A stretch of DNA of 64,000 bases from Adiantum capillus-veneris (taxonomy: Eukaryota; Streptophyta; Polypodiopsida; Polypodiales; Pteridaceae): contig CM043947.1 in NCBI GenBank assembly GCA_014529385.2, positions 120,478,891 to 120,542,890 of the forward strand. Direction: 5' to 3'. The translations under genes were made by a program, and so were the position numbers. Below are positions 36,480 to 48,944 of this stretch, in pieces; the first letter of the stretch is position 1; each line of letters opens with the position of its first letter. The notes beneath the pieces were generated by a model. It was not told the origin of the DNA and made no database searches. It saw nothing but the letters and a program-made list of their open reading frames with translations.

Positions 36480-37923
36480 GGAGCATCACTTCATGTGTCT
36501 CCAAAAAAGGAGTGGTTTACTTCTTATGTGACCACTAAAGATCATGTTCGGCTAGACAATGGGCAGACATGTGAGATCTTAGGTGTTGGAGATGTTCAAT
36601 TGAAGTTTCAGAATGGCTCTTCTTTCACGCTGAAGAATGTGAGACATGTTCCCGCAATTACAACGAGCTTGATCAGCATAGGTTTACTTGATGATGCTAG
36701 CTACGTCACCACTTTTGGACAGAACATGTGGAAGATATCCAAGGGTTCTATGACAGTAGCACATGGAGTAAAGTTTGGAGGACTTTACATGATTTATGTA
36801 TCAAATGTCTCTAAAAATGTAATCAATGTAGCCGAACGTTTCTTTGTGGCATAGCCGGTTAGGACATATGTCCAAGAAGGGAATGGAACTCTTGTCTCGT
36901 TCTGGTTATTTTCCTGGCTTTTCATTTAATGATTTTGAATTCTGTGAACATTGTCTGTATGGTAAGCAAACATAGCAGCCACATAAGCATAGAAGCAGTA
37001 GAAGAGATACACAGTTGGCACTTGTTCATAGTGATTTGTGTGGACCTATGCCTAACCTATCTCTAGGGGGAGCTTCTTACTTTATGACATGTATAGATGA
37101 TTACTCGAGGAAATTATGGGTTTACTTTCTCAATCACAAGGATGAAGCGTTTAGTTTTTTCAAAATGTTTGTGACACTTGTGGAGAATCAGAGTGGCAAG
37201 AAGCTTAAATGCTTACGCACTGACAATGGTGGAGAGTATGTTTCAAAGGCCTTTCAGGACCTTTGTGAGTCAAAAGGTATAAAACGTGAACTTACTGCTC
37301 CTTACAATCCTCCTCAAAATGGTGTTGCTGAGAGGATGAATAGGACCATACAAGAGAAGTTCAGAAGTATGTTGTCTAATGCACAACTGCCAAATGGGTT
37401 TTGGGCTGAAGCTGTATCAACAGCTGTTCATCTTGTAAATAGATCTCCTAGCAAGGTTTTGCGAAAGGATTCAGTGCCATAGATGGTATGGTCAGGCAAA
37501 ATGCCCTCATACAAGCATCTCAGAGTCTTTGGCTGTGAGGCATATACTCACGTTCCAAAGGAATTTAGGAACAAACTTGAGCCAAAGAGTAGAAAGTGCA
37601 TCTTTCTAGGCTATGGTAATTCTGGTGAGATGGGGTACAGACTTTGGGATCCCGAATCCAGAAAGGTTGTCCGCAACAATGATGTTCACTTTAATGAATC
37701 CAAATATCATTCTAAACCAGAGAGGGTTGAGGAGATTAGAAGAGTTGTCTTCCAAGAAGATGGACCTGCACGTGCAAGACAAAATGTCAGGGCTCAAGAG
37801 GAGCAAGGACAGGATAGAGTGGAACCACAGGTTGTGGCTGAGCGTATTTACAATGCACGGGGGAAAAACCCTCCTAAAGAGGGAAAAAATGCCCCGACGG
37901 TCCTAGTGTCTTCACACACATGA
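36480..37923 (+). pseudogene. Copia protease-integrase remnant (second copia), truncated
   Basis: Continues from the protease, with a frameshift near 36845 at LWHSRLGHMSKKG, the integrase zinc-site region. The integrase core follows: VHSDLCGP, RTDNGGEYVS and PPQNGVAERMN. A TAG at 37480 precedes the integrase C-terminus (FGCEAYTHVPKE), which runs to about 37850. RT, RNase H and the 3' LTR are absent. The element is cut off against the minus-strand copia at about 37860-37942. Confidence 0.85.
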
Positions 37924-37941
37924 CTACCACATGTATATGGT

Positions 37942-40900
37942 AACAAATCCCCCCTGGAGTGATGCGGTGAACAAGAGCTGGCACATGAGTAAAGGAAAGT
38001 GCCATGCCCTGAGGACAGGATCAGTCCACAAAGGGGAGTAAGACCAAAGCTTTGCGGAAAGCTTCAAGCTTGTCATGAGACAATGCCTTTGTGAAAAGAT
38101 CTGCAAGGTTGTCCTGTGTTGGCACATAAGCCAAGCTGATCTCTCTTACTGAGAGCCTCTCCCTAACATAGTGGTAATGCACCTCAATGTGCTTTGTGCG
38201 AGCATGAAAAACTGGGTTCCTTGCAACTGCCAATGCACTCTGACTGTCAGTGTAGATAGTGTTGGCAGTGTCCTGTCCAACACCCAAATCATCCATAAGG
38301 CGTCTGAGCCATACACACTCAACCATAGCTGTGAAGACTGCCTTGTACTCAGCCTCACAACTTGAAGTGGCCACAGTAGATTACTTCTTGCTCAACCATG
38401 ATATACATGAACTGCCAAGCATGAAACAAAAACCACTTGTGGACACTCGCGTGTCAAAACAACCAGCCCAATCTGAGTCCGAAAAAGCATGTAAGTGTGG
38501 CAGCAATGATCCCCCCTTGGGATAAAACAAGCCAAGATGTAAAGTACCACTAAGGTAGCGGAAAATCCTCTTGACAACCTGCCAATGCTTAGACCCTGGG
38601 CTATGCATAAATCTGCTGACCTGTGACACTACAAACAGAATATCTGGCCTCGTGTTGCATACATAAATGAGGCAGCCAACAGCAGTTTGGTAAAGAGTGA
38701 CATCAGTACGATTGCGAGCATCATGTAGACTCAACTTCAAACCTGTTTCCATGGGAGTGGCAATAGGTTTGCAATCCTTAAGTCCAAACTTACCTAGCAA
38801 TGTCTCTATGTAACTTTTCTGACACAAGGCAATACCACCATCACACTGCTTAAACTGTATACTCAAGTAATGATGCAACAGTCCCAAATCTTTCATCTTG
38901 AAAGTAGCATTCAAATCAGCCTTAAATTCAACAATATGTCTCTCATTTGGTCCAGTGATCAGCAAATCATCGACATAAAGAACCACAATGAGAAATACAT
39001 CATCCTCACACTTTACATACAATGTGCTTTCTGTTGGACTGTTACGAAAGCCTCATTTAACCAAATGAGTGTCATCTTTCTCATACCAAGCACGAGGAGA
39101 TTGCTTCAACCCATACAAATCCTTCTTACATCTGCACACTTTGTCCTCTTGTCCTTTTATGACAGAACCGCGAGGCTGCGTTACATAAACTTCCTAAAAT
39201 ATGTCACCATTCAAGAAAGCAGTAACAATGTTTGATTGATGTACATCCCAACCAAAATGAGCTGCCAATGCACATAGAAAACGCACAGTAGTCATACGAC
39301 AAGTGGGAGAAAAATTCTCTTCTTAATCTATGCCTTTTTGTTGTGCATAACCTTTTGCCACAAGTCGAGCCTTATGGCGATCGATCTCACCATCCGGCTT
39401 GCGTTTCATCTTGTAAACCCACTTCGTACCAATGGCTTTTTTTCCAGGAGGAAAATCACATAAAGTCATGTGTCATTTTCTATAAGTGCATCATATTCGG
39501 ATTGCATGGCAGCCATCCAATTTTCTGAATTCTGTGCTTCATCAAAAGACTGAGGCTCCTCGACATCATGTAAGCTAGGCACAGCCAAAGCATAATGATC
39601 TGATAAATAAGATGCATGGTGAGAGCCTGAACGAGTATGACTAGACAAAGGTGCATCCAATTTACTGTCACGCAAAGTGTGCACCAGCCATTTTGGCATA
39701 CCTCTAGCCTCCTCATTTTCAGCCCTTTCCTCATCAAGTACATCATGTACATCTGCATCAGTAATAGGCTGATCTAAAACATTTTCAGAAACCCCCATAG
39801 GCTGTACATTTGCCTCATTGGAACTTACATTCGTATTTCCACCACTGAAAAGAGGCAACAAAGTGTCATAAATGTCCTGTGAGCTTACATTACTGTCTCT
39901 AGTACATGACAGTAAGGGCTGAACAGAATCTTCCACAAACACTACATCCCGTGAAACCAAAATACATTTTGTTTGCGGATGATACAACCTGTAACCTTTG
40001 CTTTCAGCACTATAACCAACAAAAATACATTTGACAGCCTTATCATCCAATTTTTTGCGCTGCACTTGTGGCACCAAGCATATGCCAAACAGCCAAAAAT
40101 ACGCATGTGCTCAATAGAAGTCTTTCTATCATTCCATGCTTCATATGGAGTAATAGACTGCAAAGCTTTCGTAGGACACCTGTTAAGTACATAAGTGGCA
40201 CACATGATGGCCTCAAGCCAAAAAGAATGCGGCAAAGCTTGACTTTTGACCATACATCGTGCCATTTCCGTCAGTGACCTGTTTTTCCTCTCAGCAACAC
40301 CATTTTGCTGAGGTGTATAAGGCTCTTTACATTGGTGTTTTATCCCACGACTAGCCAGAAATGCATTAAATTCATGAGACATATACTCCCCCCCTCGATC
40401 GGAACGGAGGGTGCCCATAGTACATTTCGAGACATTTTCAGCCATAGCCAAATATTGTTTGAAGCACATAAAAACTTTGGACTTCTCTTTAAGCGGAAAT
40501 ACCCATGCATGCCTGGAGTAATCATCAATGAAATTCACGAAGTACAGGTAATTGCCCAAGGACGGAGTTTGCATGGGTCCACAAACATCACTATGCACAA
40601 GCTGCAACCTCCATGTGGCCCGAACTGAACCATCCTAGGAAATTTAGAACGCTGCATCTTACCCAAAATATAGCCTTCACAAACATGTTTGACAGGTGCT
40701 TCAAGAGGCGGCAAAGAAGCAACCATATCATATTTCTGCAAACGCAGCAAACTGGCAAAATTCAGATGACCAAAACGTGCATGCCAAAGTTTTGTATATG
40801 AAATAGCCCTTGAATCTGCAGCAACATTTGCAAAATTTTGTCCACACTTGTCATACAAAGTGAGCTTATACAGTCCACGGCACAAAATCCCAGATGCAAC

Positions 40901-42340
40901 AATTTCATCACCAAGACTGAGATCATGAACTGTACATCTATCATCCATAAATTTGACTACAAGTCCAAGTCTAGCAAGTGCGGATACACACAAGAGATTC
41001 TTCTTGATCCCAGGTACATAAAGTGCATCAACAAGTGTGAAGGGGCTGCCATTAGCAGCAGTGAGCACAATCTTTCCAACTCCCTGAACTGGATAAGAGG
41101 CGTTGTTGGCACAAGTGACTGAATTTCCATGAGGGACAGACTCGAGAGAGGTAAACAATTCACGGTGTGAGGTAATATGCTTTGTAGCACCACTGTCGAA
41201 ATACCACACATGTGAATCTGCAACAACCAACAAGCATGCATCATGGACAGCAGGATTGTAAGTGCACTCTGCGCTAAAAGCCCATTCTGCATCAACATCA
41301 GCAACACAGTCTCCTTTCACAGAAGACTCAACAATGGCTACATGTGTAGTGGAACCAGCATTTGCAGTGGAACCACCCTCTTTCTTCTTAGCCTCTTTGG
41401 CCTTCAACTTAGAACACGACTTGATCAAGTGATCATTGGCTTTACAATAATGGCAATGCATCTTCTTTTTGCCCTTATCACCATAATGTCCAGACGAATT
41501 GCTGCCAACAGAAGCATTAGGAACAGAATTTTTTCCACTCACAGCAGAACCATAAGAAGTGGTTGCATTGCTATTACCACCCTTTCTTTGAGAAGCAATA
41601 AAATCCTGTTCAACTGCACGTTGTCTAGTCCTGTTTTTTCTGGAAAGTGACTCTTGCAACAGCAATGTGCATAATGCATCAAACTTGACAACTTCTGGAT
41701 TTCCTTGGGTCATAAGTCTCCAAGTACTAGCAAAAGTCTGGTAGGAATCTAGTAAGGCATCAAGAACAGTCTGCACAAGGGAACTGTCTGAAATGACTTC
41801 ACCTGCAGAAATAAGCTGCTCATTGATATCCTTGACACTAGCAAGGAAAGTGTGCATGTCATCTTCCTCATGCATAATCTTCGACTCCAGCTCTTTACGC
41901 AGCAAAGCAATTTTAGCCTCATTGCGGCTTGCATAAAGACTTGCTAGAATATCCCAAGCCTGTTTTGCAGATTTTGCTGAACGGATGTGAGGAACAATGG
42001 TGCGCTTCACAGAAAACGCAATCAATGCATAAGCCTGCGCATCCTTAACATCCCAACGAGCTTATTATGTTGTAGGCAAAACAACTCTAACAGCTGCAAT
42101 CTTGCAACAAGACCTGCAACATCCTCAACATCGCCTACATCCTCAAAACCAGGACGTACATCAATGCCCTGCACAATGTTCCAAACACCCTTTGACACAA
42201 GAACATGTTGCATCATATAAGCCCACATAGGGTAGTGTTCCCCATCCAGCGTGTCCTCAGCAGCAAACATCTTGAACACATCTGTGTTGTTGTTGTTGAA
42301 CACATCTGTGTTGTTGTTGTCAGCCATGGTAAATGCTGCA
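37942..42340 (-). mobile_element. Third Ty1/copia element, minus strand, near-complete internal region
   Basis: Gag through RNase H are present in order. A polypurine run (GGGGGG, plus-strand C run at about 37949-37955) follows RNase H and precedes a TGTTACC that would open the 3' LTR. The LTR itself is not clearly delimited, and no 5' LTR or primer site was found upstream of the Gag start at 42327, where the sequence passes into Helitron DNA. The family is the same as the relic at 28209-34124 but inverted. Confidence 0.8.
38021..42327 (-). pseudogene. Copia Gag-Pol (third copia), frameshifted
   Basis: Read from 42327. Gag starts MADNNNTDVF with a small internal repeat and continues as DILASLYASRNEAKI, then a zinc knuckle CHYCKANDHLIKSC and protease FDSGATKHIT near 41190. 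The integrase has HARFGHLN, VHSDVCGP, RSDRGGEYMS and PQQNGVAERKN (40607-39942). Next are the pre-RT linker with NEANVQPMGV, RT with VVLYVDDLLITG near 38960, and RNase H SSCEAEYKAV (38374-38021). At least five frame breaks separate the blocks. Order and length match a full copia polyprotein, so decay rather than deletion explains the breaks. Confidence 0.85.
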
Positions 42341-42389
42341 CCTAATGTAAAAACTACACGAAAATAGGAGAAACGCAGCGGGACATGTG

Positions 42390-43177
42390 CGTGTAGAAAC
42401 GAATGAGGGATACGATCAGCAAGAGCATTGTGAATGTTTTTCCGATGCTTGCTCCACCCATGAGAAAGAGATGTATCTTTTATGAACGCCTTATGCGCTT
42501 TTTGAGCATGATGTCATCAAGGATGAATCGTTTTTGTGGGTTTAGTTTCTTTATTGATGTGTGGAAATCCTCATTGGCCATGCCAATTTGTTTGGAAAAA
42601 TGCAAAGCGAATGGTTTCTTGGTCAGTTGCTTTGTTGGGGTGTTGATCATCACGTTCACATTGTTGGAATCGTCTGAGGGACTTGTGCTTTTTTTGTTAT
42701 GTGAGGATGTAACGATTGTTGTGAATTTTTCTAGCGGAGTTGGTTCTATAACAAATGGTGATTCATTGTTTTTAATGATTTCAATGTTTGAATTGTAGAC
42801 ATCGATCCAAGACAAGCCTTCGGTTACCTGCTCATTTCCATGTCTTGACCATGGCAGGAAGAGAAGGCATTGTTCTCTATAGTGGTTTTCAAGGTCTTTG
42901 GCTTTGTTGTACCTAACGTAACGTATGATGTGTGTCTTTTGTAGCAGCATGCTAGGACGGGTTTTTGACTACGGAGGCAAATTGGGCTAAGAACATGGCG
43001 AGGAGTGATTGTGGTCTGGAGTCATATTTTTCAATGATGGAGGCAGAGAAGATTTTTATCGTGTCATGGTGTAATTTTTCCAAGGAATTTTTCCTTTTAA
43101 AGACCAAAGCATGCTCTTCAAGTGGATTACTATTTATGTACATGAATTCTCTAAAGGATCTATGCAATGGAAGTGCG
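42390..43177 (-). pseudogene. Helitron Rep-helicase gene, helicase-side fragment
   Basis: Read from 43177. REFMYINSNPLEEHALVFKR and SRPQSLLAMFLAQFA are followed, after a stop, by RYVRYNKAKDLENHYREQ and CLLFLPW, then W-I-D-V-Y. This is the Helitron linker block between Rep and the Pif1-type helicase. Near 42470-42415 a Walker A loop appears as FLMGGASIGKTFT. The rest of the helicase is lost against the copia at about 42340-42390. Its other half lies at 63269-64000, on the far side of the gypsy insertion. Helitrons replicate by rolling circle; this copy is broken by stops, frameshifts and the insertion. Confidence 0.8.
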
Positions 43178-43182
43178 AGGCA
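43178..43182. repeat. Target-site duplication of gypsy element, left copy (AGGCA)
   Basis: Identical to 63264-63268 and lying exactly at the two outer LTR edges. Confidence 0.9.
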
Positions 43183-44373
43183 TGTAACATTTAATGTTCT
43201 AAAAACTTATGTGTAGCGGAAATTAGCATGAACATAGTGGGCATTTCATTAGAATAGATTCCTAATGAGAATTACAAGAGTGCTTGGGTGGAGAGAGCAA
43301 CAAAAAGCATAACACCTAGTTAGATAGCATCAACAATACTTTCAAAAGAGAGAGAAATTAAGCTATTGATAACAGTTGAGGACCAGATTTGCATGGATCC
43401 GGTCCCCCCTCCAAAAGGCTTTGTATTATGGTTTCTCCCATCAAGAGAGACATTGTACAATACAATTCTTTGTGTTCCTTCAAGACTAGCTAGTGCAATG
43501 AAGATGAAAGCTTCATGCACTAAGCAAAACACTTAGCAAACACATCTTTAATTATCCCTGTTCTCAGACCCAAGACCTCACGCACCTTCGAAGACGGTGA
43601 GAGCTAGCAGGGTATGAGAGTAGATTGAGAGGATGAAGGAGTATCTTACGAGAAAGATGTACATCTCCTCACATAATCAATCATATTAGCATAGCTTAGC
43701 TTATTAATTAGCTTGGTAGAGGATATGACATTCATTGAAGCTTGGCTCTTGGTTGGATTTGTATCCACATGCCAAGAGTGTGTTGATGTAGGCTTCTATC
43801 TCACAAGCTTGGAGTAGGTGATGAGCTCTCCATTAAAGCTTGGGAAGAGATATTCTTCTCTTTCTTCACACATGAGATTGTGTGAGTGTGTGTGTGATAA
43901 TGCCTTGCAAAAATCAGCCCCCTCTCTCTCTTGGGCGAGCCCTCTTGCTAATTGCTCTTGCAGGCTCCCCATTGGACCTCCCCAAGTCAAGCCAATGGCT
44001 ATTAAGCAACATAAGTGATAGCCTTCTGACATGTGTCCCCCTTTCCCCTTTTGTGAGAGTTTTAGGTAATTTAATAATTAAACTAAGATCTCATTGGACC
44101 CCTTTGCATCCTGGCCAATAGGAATCAGGCAATCCATTGGGCTCCTGAATGCTCATTGGACCCCTTGGGAGACTGTCCAATAGTCTTTTAGGAGACTTAA
44201 TTCTCATTGGTTCTTTTATTAAGTGTTTTTAAATCAATTAAACTAGATTCTCTAGCCTAATTCTCATTGGTCCACCTCCAAGGCCATCCAATAGGAATTG
44301 GCCACACCTTGTGGGCATCTGGGCTAGGGAGCTGACATGTGTCCCTAATTCCATTTGTGTAAAGGGAGCCTGT

Positions 44374-44465
<92 letters not shown>

Positions 44466-44842
44466 CTTTCTCTCTCATCCCCTAGAAGAAGGGCTCACCC
44501 CCTCCCATGTAGGGATATGCAAAGACTTTTTAGTTACACACAAAGCATCCAATTTCCCCTAGGGTTGACGTTTGGACATAACCTTTGAATTTTGGAACCT
44601 TAGCATTTTGGAAGTCTTAATGGGCTGAACCTTAGGGTCTTTTTAGCCCATTGTTGCACATGGCTCTTTTGCAGATGGCCCCCCCTTTGGATCCTATTTT
44701 CCCTCCTCTGGATCCCTACTATGGCCGGTCTGCTAGCTTAACCAATATTCTAGCTTTTTCTCCCCTGGCACTTCCCCACATTAAATGATCAGTTTAATAT
44801 GAGAAAATCATTTAGGAGAATTAGATATTGATTATTATGACA
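43183..44842 (-). mobile_element. 3' LTR of the gypsy chromovirus (1660 bp)
   Basis: In plus orientation it begins TGTAACATTT and ends TTATGACA, matching 61593-63263 over its full length apart from substitutions, a ~30-bp indel near 44060 and different (TG)n lengths. On the element's own strand it starts TGTCATAATAATC, right after a polypurine tract. Confidence 0.95.
44375..44463. repeat. (TG)n microsatellite inside the 3' LTR
   Basis: About 42 TG units at the same place as the tract in the other LTR (62755-62885). Confidence 0.97.
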
Positions 44843-44845
44843 TTA

Positions 44846-44855
44846 CCTCTCTCTT
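44846..44855 (-). promoter_or_regulatory. Polypurine tract of gypsy element
   Basis: On - it reads AAGAGAGAGG, three bases before the LTR start TGTCATAA. Confidence 0.85.
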
Positions 44856-44866
44856 GAAATCATAGT

Positions 44867-45081
44867 CGTCCTCGACTATGGTTTAGAGAAGATAAAGCAT
44901 ATTCATGAGTCCTTTTCTTAGCGGGTAGAGAATCCCTATGTTGCCCTATGACATCATTCCACAACGGATGACTAGTCCATTTGGCGCTTGAGAGCCTGAG
45001 GCTGCCGCAAGCATTTCTGCACATTAGTCCTATCAGTCTTCCATAGTAGAGTGACAAGCTCTACTTGGTGTTTGGGAGACA
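44867..45081 (-). pseudogene. C-terminal tail of gypsy polyprotein, distal part
   Basis: When the DNA transposon and one TSD copy are left out, the frame runs without a break from the proximal side (about 56182-56200) into this side. It reads FAETMSPKHQVELVTLL across the junction and stops at about 44990. The restored continuity is strong evidence that the 11-kb segment is a clean insertion. The peptide itself has no domain I recognise. Confidence 0.6.
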
Positions 45082-45092
45082 TCGTCTCCGCA
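45082..45092. repeat. 11-bp target-site duplication of DNA transposon, left copy
   Basis: TCGTCTCCGCA, identical to 56171-56181, with mismatches on either side so the length is exactly 11. Confidence 0.9.
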
Positions 45093-45609
45093 GAGTCTAA
45101 CCGTGTGGCGAGCGAGATTTTTCGAGCGAAGGAAAATCCGAGCAAATGAATAAAGAAACCAAATGGGCTTTGATAAGAAAGATGAATGAAGATCCTACTT
45201 TAATAATAGTAGGATATTGGATCCCTAAGTAATCGTAGCAATATGTTTGTTCAAAATTTGACTCTAGATTCTTTTGCACAGTTCATACTTGATGTTGAGC
45301 AATGAAAAACCCAAGCTAGTAGCAAAGCTATTACAAACCATGCAATGATCCACAACTACATTCAACACCATAATTTTTATTTTAACTTTAAATTTTACAG
45401 AGCAATCTAATGCAAGTCAACAATGCTCATACATCTACAAAGTTTCTAAAATTGTACTAAGAGAGAATTGCCAAATCTTATACAAAAAAAAGAGAGATTT
45501 CTTTAGATTTGTAACATAACAAGTGGAATATTTAGTGGAATATAGAGAACAGCATGTTGTGCCTCTACACTCTAATGACAACAAGAAATGCTATGGTTCT
45601 ATCTCGTGA
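45093..45609. other. Left subterminal region of the DNA transposon
   Basis: Non-coding. GAGC motifs crowd the first 55 bases (GGCGAGCGAG, CGAGCG, CCGAGC), like the GAGC motifs at the right end, and may be transposase-binding sites. The rest is AT-rich 3'-flank of the methyltransferase gene. Confidence 0.5.
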
Positions 45610-45951
45610 CTATGTAGAGTCACACTCGTCATCAATAAAGACATTGCGTCTCTGACACTTCTTGTGGGTGTCAAAATCATATCGTATATCAGCAGCCATG
45701 GTTTTTGCAATCCCCTCAGCATAAACTGGCAACACACTTCTATACAAAAAGAAAAAGATAAGTCTCACAATCCACATGCAAGCAATACAAAATCCACATC
45801 CTAAAAGCACAAGAAATCTTAAATTGTTGTTTGAATCATTATCCATAATTTTCAAATACTAAACAATGATACAAAAAAGTGACAAAATAGCATAAACGTA
45901 TGATGGAAACATAAAATAGGTGGGGGAAATCAAGTGTAAGGTGGACTCTCA

Positions 45952-46999
45952 CTAGTCATCAAAGGGGTTGACACGCGAAGGCATGTCACCCACATCATCA
46001 ACATCAAGAGAGGTGGAGGCTCCCTCTCTGCTTCGCTTTTTACGACGAAATAATGGTTGCACATAATCTGAAATCAAAGTGTCATCAATGTCGACTGCTG
46101 CACATACCCGCCCTGTGCCTAAGCATGCTGCCAATACGGGCGTTGTACCACATCCCAACTCCAAACAAAGACCTCCAGGCCTACAAAGAAGCTCCACAAA
46201 ACATGCAATAAAAGAGTGACTTCGTTGCAAGCCACCACGCCATGGCTCCTCTAATGATGATCTGGCGAAAGAAGACTCTGGAAGATGGTGCATCATGTAA
46301 GAATCCAAAGGCTGCATGCCAAGCCGATTGAATAGTGGATTGATCTCAATCCCTAGGCACCATAAGTAAGAGAGAACAATGACACTACACCACCACATAG
46401 ACAATTAGAGGGAAATCACAATAATAATAACACACCAAAATGAGAAACAAACAAGTTAATATGTAGAAGAGCATTACCTCAATCCGACCACCAAAGCTAT
46501 TACCGTAACCATAAGCTCCATGATGGAGGACCACAATGCGACGATGAATAGCCATCTCTGATGCACGACAAAATCTCTCAACCCAGCCAATGGTATCTCC
46601 TACAAGAGGTTTCAAAAGTCACAATAAAAAACACACAACAAAACTCGACAAGTATTGTATAAAATTATGAATGAAGCAAAAACGTGCCATAGACACCATG
46701 ATCAACAACCACCCTGAGTCTGACAAACTCAAATATGCAAGCTGTATGCCTGCACGAACATGATCCTCGCTACAAACATCCCAAAGGGGTACAATAGGGG
46801 AGGCTAATGGGGAACCACCAAAGGGAAGATCCAAAAAAATAAAATCAGCAGCCCATGCAACTGTTCTCCCACCACGTATGCACAAGGTCCCATCGAGGCG
46901 TGCACATCCCATGTCCTCATGAACACGAATCCATGCCGGATGTCGAACACCGGCCCTAAAATCAGCAGCAATGGCTATGTAGTCCCCAGAAATGGCCAT
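45952..46999 (-). other. Methyltransferase catalytic region within the fusion gene (exons 10-12)
   Basis: Contains the DLPF motif at 46820-46831, the post-motif helix with the strand GWLLIMVS, exon 11 (GAYGYGNSFGGRIE) and the SAM-binding loop at about 46127-46164. In DNA amino-methyltransferases the motif IV tetrapeptide contacts the flipped base and is usually D-P-P-[FYW] or S-P-P-[YW]. Here the second residue is Leu, which may be family-specific or a loss of function. Confidence 0.6.
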
Positions 47000-48944
47000 G
47001 CATCATGAGTCAGGCAATGAGGACAGAGAAGACAAGGGAGTACCAATGATGTAGACAAAAGAAATGGTTTTCTTTGCAACAATCTCCCCAAGAGGTACTG
47101 CGATACAAGAGGCAGTACAAAGTGACTTAACTCCAATAAATGAACGAAACAAACAATTGCATCACAAGTGAAAGCTCACCATGCTCTCCCTCCATGTTTG
47201 CATCCACCCTAGTCTCAACAATCACCTCCTTTCCCTTGCGAGAAGTATTTGTAGCTTGAAAAAAGCAAAGAAACACAATATTACCGGTATGTATAACAAA
47301 TAACTTTAGGAAAAAGAGAATTTAAAGCTCTTAGAAAAATTATGTTTGAGGCTATTTTGAGTAACCATTTACCGGATATCACCTCGTCCACTCTAAGAGG
47401 GAGAGGCACATCGACTGATGTGCCACCAACTCTCATAGTATCGTGAAGCTCTCTCTCTCTCGCCAATACATGCCCAAAAGCCATGTCTATCCACCATGGA
47501 CATGCCTCCATCTCCCAAGTAGTGAGCTTATGCATGGAAGGGAAGTACATGCATCCTTCCCCAGTAGATAGTTGTGCCCACTGCTTAGCTAAGAATGGAA
47601 TCCCTGGTAGAAAGCCTTTTCCAACCAAGAATAATAGAAATCTAAAACAAAATAACAAAATAACATGACTACACACTTTGTAATTATGAAAAGCTTGAAA
47701 TAAAAGTATGATGAGCTTGACCTGTAGGCTAGCCACTGAGATGCCATGCGTACCGTGTCCACTTTCTTCATGTCTCCAAAGGATAAAGATAGGGTCGTGC
47801 TTCAAACTTGAGCTCCTCAAAGTAAGAGGCAACAGAGCAATCATGAGGCAACAAAATACCACCAGCAATGTTGCTCAAGTCCTCCACAAACTTTGTGGCC
47901 CTATCAAAAATCCTTTGTAGAAGGCCCTCTCTACGAATCCAACTACATAACAAGGAAGTTGAGAAAAAACTAAAATAATCATAAAAACTAGCAACTCTAC
48001 ATCAATCAAAGATTCTTGAAAGTCAATAGAAACTTTACTCACATGCGATACACATGATCTCCTTTCTTTAAACCATAAGAGGATCTAGTAATCTTATCTG
48101 CCTCAAGCAAGGAAACCCATAACAATTTGCTCAGGACAGGAGCATCATGCATAGCAATCAAGTTCAGTTTCTCAAGCGTAGCCCAACTATCAGGACCCCA
48201 TTTGAGTGCAAGAACTTAAACCATCCAATCCGGCCCAAGATTCGGATCAACAATATTTAGCAACTGCAATTTTTGAGGAACGAATAGAAAACCAAGTTTA
48301 AACGGCTATTACACTATGTGCAAAACACCCAAAAAAAAAAAAAAATCAACCACCTTCCCAACGCGCTCTCCATATTTGAGTGCTAAATCATTCAATATTT
48401 TCTCCTCCTCTTTTATTAGTTCTTCATTTGTCATTGTCTGCCTAGCTTGCTCTATTCTTTGGCTCAATTCCTTGGACATTTGAACCTTCAATACATACTT
48501 AAAAATAAATAAGTTGCAAAAAACAAGCACATACTCTTTGGCTCAATTACTTGGATATTTTATCCTTCAATACACAATTGAACATATGTAATTTTCTCAA
48601 AAAGCAAATATAAGATCGTTCCAAAAAAGCAAGCCAAAGACACTCACATCGTATAAGAGCTTTCCCAAGTATCGACGAGTAAGTGGATACCAAGGCTCCA
48701 CACCCTTCGAGTATTTCTTACAGACTGCAGCAATCAACTTTTGATCTTTTTCTGGAAGCCTTGTTACATAGGCTTCATGATCTGCTGCAAAAATGTGGGA
48801 GCAATTGACAAGCTCATCCCTAAGATGCGTGACTATAAGGGCATGTGTATTCATGCTATTCCAAGGTCATATACAATATATACAAAGTCAGAAACACAAC
48901 ATAGAAATTTTCTACTAAAATATATAGAAAGTCATGAAGCTTAC

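Noticed and set aside
37858-37942. An 85-bp LTR (TGTTACC...GTGCA on -) for the third copia
   Set aside because: Too short for the family and no partner LTR; only the polypurine tract and LTR start are credible.
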